Shown piece by piece: positions 59,057 to 64,000 of a DNA stretch of 64,000 nucleotides; positions within the stretch are counted from its first letter, which is position 1, and each line of letters begins with the position of its first letter. The DNA lies in NCBI RefSeq assembly GCF_015350905.1, contig NZ_JADKRZ010000006.1, forward strand, positions 248,001-312,000, written 5' to 3'. Below the pieces are notes generated by a model. It had not been told where the DNA came from. It saw nothing but the letters and a program-made list of their open reading frames with translations, and made no database searches. A program made the translations under genes and the position numbers. The stretch is from Curtobacterium sp. VKM Ac-2865 (GTDB lineage Bacteria; Actinomycetota; Actinomycetes; Actinomycetales; Microbacteriaceae).

Positions 59057-61623
59057 CTCCCAAGGGCAAGACCACCGTCCTGGTCGGGGACAGCCGCCTG
59101 GCGCTGACCAACCTCGACAAGGTGCTCTACCCGGAGACCGGCACGACGAAGGGCCGGGTCGTCGAGTACTACGAGCACGTCGCGCCGTGGATGATCCCGC
59201 ACGTGAAGGACCGGCCGGTCACCAGGAAGCGCTGGGCGAACGGCGTCGACGGCAAGGTCTTCTTCGAGAAGAACCTGCCCGACTCCGCGCCTGAGTGGGT
59301 CCGGCACCACACGATCGCGCACTCCGACCACGACAACGAGTACCCGATCGTCGACGACCTGCCGACGCTGGTGTGGATGGCGCAGCAGGCCGCCCTCGAG
59401 CTGCACGTGCCGCAGTGGCGCTTCGGCCCGCGCGGCGGCAAGCAGGACCCGGACCGCCTGGTGCTCGACCTGGACCCGGGCGAGGGCGTCGGGCTGGCGG
59501 CGTGCGTCGAGGTGGCCGTGGCAGCGCGGGAGATCCTGCACGGCATGGGCCTCGACCCGTACCCGGTGACGTCCGGGTCGAAGGGCATCCACCTCTACGC
59601 AGCCCTCGACGGCCGCGCCTCGACGGACCAGGTGTCCGAGGTCGCGCACGAGCTGGCGAAGGCACTCGAGCAGGACCTGCCCGACCTGGTGCTGTCCTCG
59701 ATGAGCCGGGCGGAGCGTCGGGGCAAGGTCTTCGTCGACTGGTCGCAGAACAACGGCAACAAGACGACGATCGCGCCGTACTCGCTCCGCGGTCGCGAGC
59801 GCCCGACGGTCGCAGCGCCCCGCACGTGGGAGGAGCTCACGGAGAAGGGGCTCGCCCAGCTGACGCTGGACGAGGTCCTCGAACGCCTGCAGGACCACGG
59901 CGACCTCCTGCACCCGGTCGCCGCTGGCGCCCTCTCGGTCGGCCGACCGGACGCCGGTCACTGGGACAGCGACCGCACGCAGGCCGCCAACGACGCGGAA
60001 CGCGAAGCGCGGACGGGAGGCGCGGCGAACGACCGCCTGACGACCTACCGTGCCAAGCGGGACGCGTCGAAGACCCCGGAGCCGGTCCCGCAGGACGCCC
60101 CGACGGTCCGGAAGGACGGCACCCCGACCTTCGTCATCCAGGAGCACCACGCCACCCGCGACCACTACGACTTCCGGCTGGAGCACGACGGCGTGCTCGT
60201 GAGCTGGGCGCTGCCGAAGGGGGAGCCGACCGACCCGGGGAAGAACCACCTCGCGGTGATGACCGAGGACCACCCGCTCGAGTACGGCTCCTTCGAAGGC
60301 ACGATCCCGCACGACGAGTACGGTGGGGGCACGGTGACCCTCTGGGACGACGGCACGTACGACCTCGAGAAGTGGCGCGAGGGCGAAGAGGTCATCGTGA
60401 CGCTGCACGGCCGGACGAACGGGAACCGCCGGCTCGCGCTCCTGCACACCCGCGGGCGTGGGAAGGGCCGGGAGGGCGACGAGAAGAACTGGCTCATCCA
60501 CCGGACGAAGGACCAGCCCGACCCCGGGGCGGACGGCACCCGATCGGAGGATGCGGGACGAGCCTCCCGTCCGACACCCGGCGCCGGACGGGCGACGCAC
60601 GACGAAGGGCGGGCGAAGCACGACGCGGGCGGCGCGCGCATCACCCGATCGGCCGATGCCGACACGGACCCGGTCGAACGTCGCACGATGCAGGCCACGC
60701 TCGCGAAGGGCGAGCCCGCGCTCGACCCAGCCGAGTGGGCGTTCGAGATGAAGTGGGACGGCGTCCGCGCCCTCGCGACGGTCCGCGACGGGACGGTCTC
60801 GCTGCGCAGCCGGAACGGCAACGACCTGACGGCGCAGTACCCCGAGCTCCAGGAACTCGGGCAGCGCGCCGGCGTCGACGGGGTCTTCGACGGCGAGGTC
60901 GTGGCGCTCGACGACCGCGGCCGGCCGAGCTTCCAGCTCCTGCAGAACCGGATGGGGCTCACGAAGCCGCGCGAGGTGGCGGCGGCACGAGCCGAGACGC
61001 CGGTCCGGCTCCTGCTGTTCGACGTGCTCGAGGCCGACGGGCACGAGCTGACCCGCCTCGGGTACGAACACCGACGCCAGGCGCTCGAGACGGTGGTCGA
61101 CGCCGGCGGCGCGGTCGAGGTGCCACCGGCGTACGACGGCGACCTGGCCGGGGCGCTCGCCGACTCGGCGGAGCGGGGACTCGAGGGCATCGTCGCGAAG
61201 AAGCGCTCCTCGCGGTACGCGGAGGGGCGCCGGTCCGAGGCGTGGTTCAAGCTGAAGCACCACGCCACGCAGGAGGTCGTCGTGGCCGGGTGGCGGCCCG
61301 GGAGCGGGCGGCGCGAGGGCGGCATCGGGTCCCTGCTCCTCGGTGTCCCCGGGCCGGACGGTCTGCGCTACGTCGGCAGGGTCGGCACCGGGTTCCGCGA
61401 CCGCGACCTCGACGAGGTCGCCGAGGTGCTCGCACCCCTGGCGCGGGAGACGTCGCCGTTCCTCGACGTGCCCGGACCGGACGCGCGCGACGCCCACTGG
61501 GTGACGCCGGAGCGCGTCGGGGAGGTCGAGTTCGCGGAGTGGACGGCCGACGGGCGGCTCCGGCAGGCGTCGTGGCGCGGCTGGCGGCCGGACAAGGCCC
61601 CGGAGGACGTCGTCGTGGAGTGA
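59053..61623 (+). CDS. ligD: Multifunctional NHEJ DNA ligase LigD
   Basis: An 856-residue LigD with the mycobacterial order polymerase - phosphoesterase - ligase. POL (about 10-290) has LVLDLDPGEG with metal Asp139 and Asp141. PE (about 355-480) has HHATRDHYDFRLE; His371 and Asp373 match known catalytic positions. LIG (about 545-850) has EMKWDGVRA with the AMP-accepting Lys567 and EGIVAKKRSSRY. The enzyme fills, trims and seals broken ends with Ku. The linker between PE and LIG (about residues 490-540) contains a stretch matching the window's REP-like repeat. The GTG start is set by overlap with the SDR and by the conserved start of POL. Confidence 0.94.
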   Translation: MTPKGKTTVLVGDSRLALTNLDKVLYPETGTTKGRVVEYYEHVAPWMIPHVKDRPVTRKRWANGVDGKVFFEKNLPDSAPEWVRHHTIAHSDHDNEYPIVDDLPTLVWMAQQAALELHVPQWRFGPRGGKQDPDRLVLDLDPGEGVGLAACVEVAVAAREILHGMGLDPYPVTSGSKGIHLYAALDGRASTDQVSEVAHELAKALEQDLPDLVLSSMSRAERRGKVFVDWSQNNGNKTTIAPYSLRGRERPTVAAPRTWEELTEKGLAQLTLDEVLERLQDHGDLLHPVAAGALSVGRPDAGHWDSDRTQAANDAEREARTGGAANDRLTTYRAKRDASKTPEPVPQDAPTVRKDGTPTFVIQEHHATRDHYDFRLEHDGVLVSWALPKGEPTDPGKNHLAVMTEDHPLEYGSFEGTIPHDEYGGGTVTLWDDGTYDLEKWREGEEVIVTLHGRTNGNRRLALLHTRGRGKGREGDEKNWLIHRTKDQPDPGADGTRSEDAGRASRPTPGAGRATHDEGRAKHDAGGARITRSADADTDPVERRTMQATLAKGEPALDPAEWAFEMKWDGVRALATVRDGTVSLRSRNGNDLTAQYPELQELGQRAGVDGVFDGEVVALDDRGRPSFQLLQNRMGLTKPREVAAARAETPVRLLLFDVLEADGHELTRLGYEHRRQALETVVDAGGAVEVPPAYDGDLAGALADSAERGLEGIVAKKRSSRYAEGRRSEAWFKLKHHATQEVVVAGWRPGSGRREGGIGSLLLGVPGPDGLRYVGRVGTGFRDRDLDEVAEVLAPLARETSPFLDVPGPDARDAHWVTPERVGEVEFAEWTADGRLRQASWRGWRPDKAPEDVVVE
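60539..60572. repeat. REP-like sequence inside ligD linker
   Basis: CCCGATCGGAGGATGCG (60539-60555), identical to 61722-61738 after the gene, is followed by GACGAGCCTCCCG (60557-60569), identical to intergenic copies at 8451, 35519, 37621 and 53301. It is in frame and encodes part of the flexible PE-LIG linker. Confidence 0.7.
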
Positions 61624-61627
61624 CCCC

Positions 61628-61700
61628 ATCCCGGTCCGGGCCCGGGCCCGGGCACTGGCCTGAGTCCGGGTCCGGGTCCGCATGCATCCGCATGGGGTCC
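61628..61700. repeat. Low-complexity GGGCCC/TCCGGG tract after ligD
   Basis: Short GGGCCC and TCCGGG units are repeated in the gap between ligD and the next small gene. The rest of that 192-nt gap holds the CCCGATCGGAGGATGCG repeat (61722-61738) and a probable promoter; I see no gene. Confidence 0.6.
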
Positions 61701-61815
61701 GCTGGAGGCGAACTTCCGTCCCCCGATCGGAGGATGCGCGGGGGACGATTCGTGCCCTCGTGTCGGGATGGCGCAGACCGGCTGTTACGTTCGCGGAGAC
61801 GAAAGGGGGTGCGGG

Positions 61816-61968
61816 ATGACCAGCAACTACCTGCCTCCGTTCTCCGCAGCGGACCGCGTCGACCGGTCGGAGGACGGCGCGTCCGAGGGGCCGGCCCACC
61901 CGGCTCCAGCGGGCACGGAGCACGAGGCGACCTACGCGGACTTCCTCGGCGACCAGGTCGAGGACTGA
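61816..61968 (+). CDS. Small acidic hypothetical protein
   Basis: A 50-residue acidic, Pro/Ala-rich peptide (starts MTSNYLPPF, ends FLGDQVED). A strong AAAGGGGG ribosome site 6-8 nt upstream and GC-rich third positions support translation. TTACGT lies about 24 nt further up as a possible -10. Function unknown. A perfect terminator hairpin follows at 62061. Confidence 0.6.
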   Translation: MTSNYLPPFSAADRVDRSEDGASEGPAHPAPAGTEHEATYADFLGDQVED

Positions 61969-62060
61969 CCCAGCCGACCGGAGGAGGCCGCCCGCGGGCG
62001 GTCGTCCGGGCGGGACGGCCCGTGCGCCGGATCAGGGGACGCACGGACCGCCACGGAGCG

Positions 62061-62093
62061 CCGTGACCGGTCGTTCAGGGCGACCGGTCACGG
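62061..62093 (+). terminator. Terminator hairpin
   Basis: Perfect 13-bp arms (62061-62073 CCGTGACCGGTCG and 62081-62093) with a 7-nt loop, downstream of the 50-residue ORF and about 110 nt before the sigma factor gene. Confidence 0.75.
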
Positions 62094-62201
62094 CGCGCTC
62101 GACGCCGACGGCGAGTACGCCGACGGCAGGCCCACAGAACAAGACGTCTCGACCACGGGATTCGTCACGCCGACCCGCGAGATCCACCCGGAGGACTCCC
62201 C

Positions 62202-62759
62202 CTGACTGAGGACCAACCGCTCTCCGCACTGTCGGACGCGTCGCTCGTCGAACGGTCGGCCGATGGTGACGCGCAGGCGTTCGGCGTGCTCATCCGCCGG
62301 TACGGCCCGCTGATGCGCGCCTACGCCGCACGGATCCTCGGGCACGGCGACGGCGAGGCGGACGACGCGGTGCAGGAAGCGGCCCTGCAGGCCTGGCAGC
62401 GCATCGACCGGGTGGAGGACCCCGACCGCGTCCGGTCCTGGCTGTTCCGGATCGCCGCGAACAAGGCGCTCGACCGGCTCCGACGGCGGCACCCGCACCT
62501 CGACCTCGAGGCCGTGCCGGACCGCGCGGACGAGCGACCCGTCGACGAGGTGGTCGTCACGCGGATGCAGGTCGACGCCCTCGCGCGGGTGGTCCAGAAC
62601 CTGCCGGACGCGCAGCGAGCAGTGTGGGTCCTGCGGGAGATCGGCGGGGCGTCCTACGCCGAGGTCGCCGACCAGACCGGGCTGACCGCCACCGCCGTCC
62701 GGGGACTGCTCGCCCGGGCACGCCAGGCCGTGGTGACGCAGATGGAGGGGTGGCGATGA
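62202..62759 (+). CDS. ECF-type RNA polymerase sigma factor
   Basis: A 185-residue sigma-70 family protein with region 2 (about 15-85: DASLVERSADGDAQAFGVLIRRYGPLM, DDAVQEAALQAW, RSWLFRIAANKALDRLR) and region 4 (about 125-180: LPDAQRAVWVLREIGGASYAEVADQTG). The start is placed at a CTG (62202): GGAGG lies 7 nt upstream, it restores full region 2.1, and it makes a CTGA overlap with an upstream open frame. A GTG at 62286 would delete part of region 2. It is coupled (ATGA) to two Asp23-like genes, suggesting it controls an envelope or alkaline stress response. Confidence 0.8.
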   Translation: MTEDQPLSALSDASLVERSADGDAQAFGVLIRRYGPLMRAYAARILGHGDGEADDAVQEAALQAWQRIDRVEDPDRVRSWLFRIAANKALDRLRRRHPHLDLEAVPDRADERPVDEVVVTRMQVDALARVVQNLPDAQRAVWVLREIGGASYAEVADQTGLTATAVRGLLARARQAVVTQMEGWR

Positions 62760-63334
62760 ACGACGACACCGAGGCCCGTCACGGCGCCTTCACCCTCGAC
62801 GAGCTCGCCGACTACCTGGACTCCGGCCGCGACCCCGTCCGGCCCGACATCGAGGCGGACACCGACGCGCGTGCCGTACTCCGACGACTCGAACAGCTGC
62901 GGGTGGCCTCGGCCGACCTGCTCGACGCCGACGTCCGTGCTGCCGGCGCTTCGGACGAGGGCTGGATCGCGAGCGTCCTGGCGAGCATCAGGACGACCGC
63001 GCACGCCGGGCGGGACATGCCCGTGCCCGACGACGACCCGACCTCGCACCTGGTCGTGACCGAGGGCGCGATCCGTGGGCTCGTGCGGGCACTCGGGGAC
63101 CGCGTGCCGGGTGTCCTCGTCCGCGGGACCCGTTTCACCGGCGACGTCACCACGGCCGGTGCCCCGATCGACGTCGAGGTCGTCGTCGCCGTGGTGTCGG
63201 ACGCGCCGCTCCGGGAGCGTGCCGATGCCCTCCGGGAGATCGTCGCCACCGCCCTGCACGAGCACGCGCCCTTCACGGTGGCCTCGCTCACCGTCCGCGT
63301 CGCCGACGTGCTGACCCCGGGAGGACACGCATGA
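62756..63334 (+). CDS. Asp23/Gls24-like envelope stress protein
   Basis: A 192-residue protein. The N-terminal part (about 1-70: FTLDELADYLDSGRDPVRPDIE) looks like the short helical segment of anti-sigma-type partners. The C-terminal part (about 105-190: RGLVRALGDRVPGVLVRGTRF, VDVEVVVAVVSDAPLRERADALRE) resembles Asp23/Gls24. It overlaps the sigma factor stop (ATGA) and may bind and restrain it (inference). Confidence 0.72.
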   Translation: MNDDTEARHGAFTLDELADYLDSGRDPVRPDIEADTDARAVLRRLEQLRVASADLLDADVRAAGASDEGWIASVLASIRTTAHAGRDMPVPDDDPTSHLVVTEGAIRGLVRALGDRVPGVLVRGTRFTGDVTTAGAPIDVEVVVAVVSDAPLRERADALREIVATALHEHAPFTVASLTVRVADVLTPGGHA

Positions 63335-63663
63335 CCGCCACCGACACCAGAGCCCTGTCGCGCCTGGCGACGGAGGCGGTCCTCGCGGTCCCCGGCGTCC
63401 GGTCGGTGGTGCTCCCCGGGCCGAGTCTCGCCGTCCTGGTCCGTGACGTCCGGTCGGTGCTGGAGCTGCCGCGCGACGGTGGGGCGGTGCTCGTCGAGGA
63501 CCGCGCCACCGGGCTGCGCGTGCGGGTCGTCGTCACGGTGGACGCCGGCGTACCGGCGACCACGACGCTGCGGTCGGTCCGCGACGAACTCGGCACGTGC
63601 ATCGAGCACGCGACCGGTGCCCGTCCGGACGACCTCACGGTGCGGGTGGTCGAGATCGTCTGA
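63331..63663 (+). CDS. Asp23/Gls24-like protein
   Basis: A 110-residue protein with the Asp23 pattern (LATEAVLAVPGVRSVVLPG, then LRVRVVVTVDAGVPATTTLRSVRDELG). Proteins of this group gather at the membrane during cell-wall stress in Gram-positive bacteria. It is the last gene of the sigma-factor operon, coupled by ATGA. Confidence 0.75.
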   Translation: MTATDTRALSRLATEAVLAVPGVRSVVLPGPSLAVLVRDVRSVLELPRDGGAVLVEDRATGLRVRVVVTVDAGVPATTTLRSVRDELGTCIEHATGARPDDLTVRVVEIV

Positions 63664-63737
63664 CCCCTGAGCGAGACCGTCTGACACCCGGCCACGTCAG
63701 CGCGACTCCTGCCGTCAAGCGGCCGGGGCGTCTGCGG

Positions 63738-63917
63738 TCAGGCGGCCGGGGCGCCGTCGTCCGCGGCAGCGCCGCCCGTGGTCGCGGGGAGGTCCTCGCC
63801 GACCAGGCCGTCGTCCTCGGTGTCGACGACGTCCGCCGCAGCGGCCTTCGCCTCGTCGATGGTGTCCTGCGACTTCCGCAGCAGGTCGTCGTTGCCGGTG
63901 GGTGCTGTCTCGCTCAT
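63738..63917 (-). CDS. Small acidic protein with leaderless start
   Basis: A 59-residue acidic peptide (starts MSETAPTGNDDLLRKSQDT, ends DDGAPAA). The -10 TAGCGT (plus-strand 63925-63930) lies exactly 7 nt before the ATG, the same box and spacing as at 13743 and 14713. It has one predicted helix (about 9-28) and no known domain. Confidence 0.65.
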   Translation of the reverse strand: MSETAPTGNDDLLRKSQDTIDEAKAAAADVVDTEDDGLVGEDLPATTGGAAADDGAPAA

Positions 63918-64000
63918 GGCCCCGACGCTACGCGGGAGCGCCTGAACCGGTCTCCCGCCGTGGTCGGTGCGCCGGCTCGTAGTCGACCGCCGACGTCGGG
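63918..64000. other. Window edge, no gene seen
   Basis: The last 83 nt contain the promoter of the 59-residue gene on the minus strand and no supportable reading frame. Confidence 0.5.

Noticed and set aside
62095..62205. Open frame before the sigma factor with plausible codon use
   Set aside because: No ATG, GTG or TTG start was found in frame and it runs out of a terminator hairpin, so it is not listed as a gene.

Overview
The window is a 64 kb stretch of very GC-rich DNA with dense coding on both strands, short gaps and many ATGA/GTGA stop-start overlaps. An Rpf/LysM resuscitation protein, an IdeR/DtxR iron box, Ku plus a three-domain LigD, a ThrE exporter, DUF2795 and many leaderless promoters point to an actinobacterium. 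Gene content and style suggest Microbacteriaceae, perhaps Curtobacterium; this is inference, as no rRNA is present. I see no rRNA, tRNA, IS element, integrase, prophage or CRISPR array. It reads as ordinary chromosome with a strongly accessory, regulator-rich flavour.

Layout. 1-7.6 kb: cell-envelope genes (Rpf-LysM, two LytR-CpsA-Psr proteins), a MarR/MMPL divergent pair, a GntR regulator and an EEP-family hydrolase. 7.6-12.8 kb: a secreted unknown, then a GntR/UTRA - ADP-ribosylglycohydrolase - NCS1 permease - PfkB kinase operon resembling the poorly understood E. coli yegTUVW set. 12.8-15.6 kb: two SDR oxidoreductases and an XRE regulator. 15.7-19.7 kb: iron-siderophore ABC importer under a perfect iron box. 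19.7-25 kb: small regulators, ThrE exporter, OsmC and a zinc alcohol dehydrogenase. 24.9-32.8 kb: a six-gene peptide ABC importer / gamma-glutamyltransferase / GntR operon. 33-41.8 kb: lectin-M23 hydrolase, an orphan PD-(D/E)XK nuclease, AlkD-like repair protein, APH-like kinase, zinc dehydrogenase, epimerase, pentapeptide protein, thioredoxin-reductase-like flavoprotein. 41.8-46 kb: XRE-cupin regulator, a three-gene envelope-stress operon, HAD and GNAT enzymes. 46-48.4 kb: TetR plus MFS drug exporter. 48.5-53.3 kb: tandem hairpin array, then a LacI-controlled nucleoside hydrolase / MFS / ribokinase operon. 53.3-57 kb: Ppx/GppA, an autoregulated DUF998-TetR pair, a monooxygenase-domain membrane protein and an unknown. 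57-61.6 kb: NHEJ locus (Ku divergent from SDR-LigD). 61.8-63.9 kb: an ECF sigma factor with a probable CTG start, two Asp23/Gls24-like proteins and two tiny acidic proteins.

Common threads. At least fourteen starts carry a TANNNT-type -10 box exactly 6 or 7 nt upstream of the start codon, so the mRNA should begin at the start codon. Several operators (iron box, GntR, TetR) sit directly on these boxes. Two families of intergenic palindromic repeats recur at gene ends, and half-copies of one occur inside coding linkers of Ku and LigD. Two separate nucleoside-type salvage operons and a gamma-glutamyl peptide importer suggest a scavenging, plant- or soil-associated lifestyle (inference).
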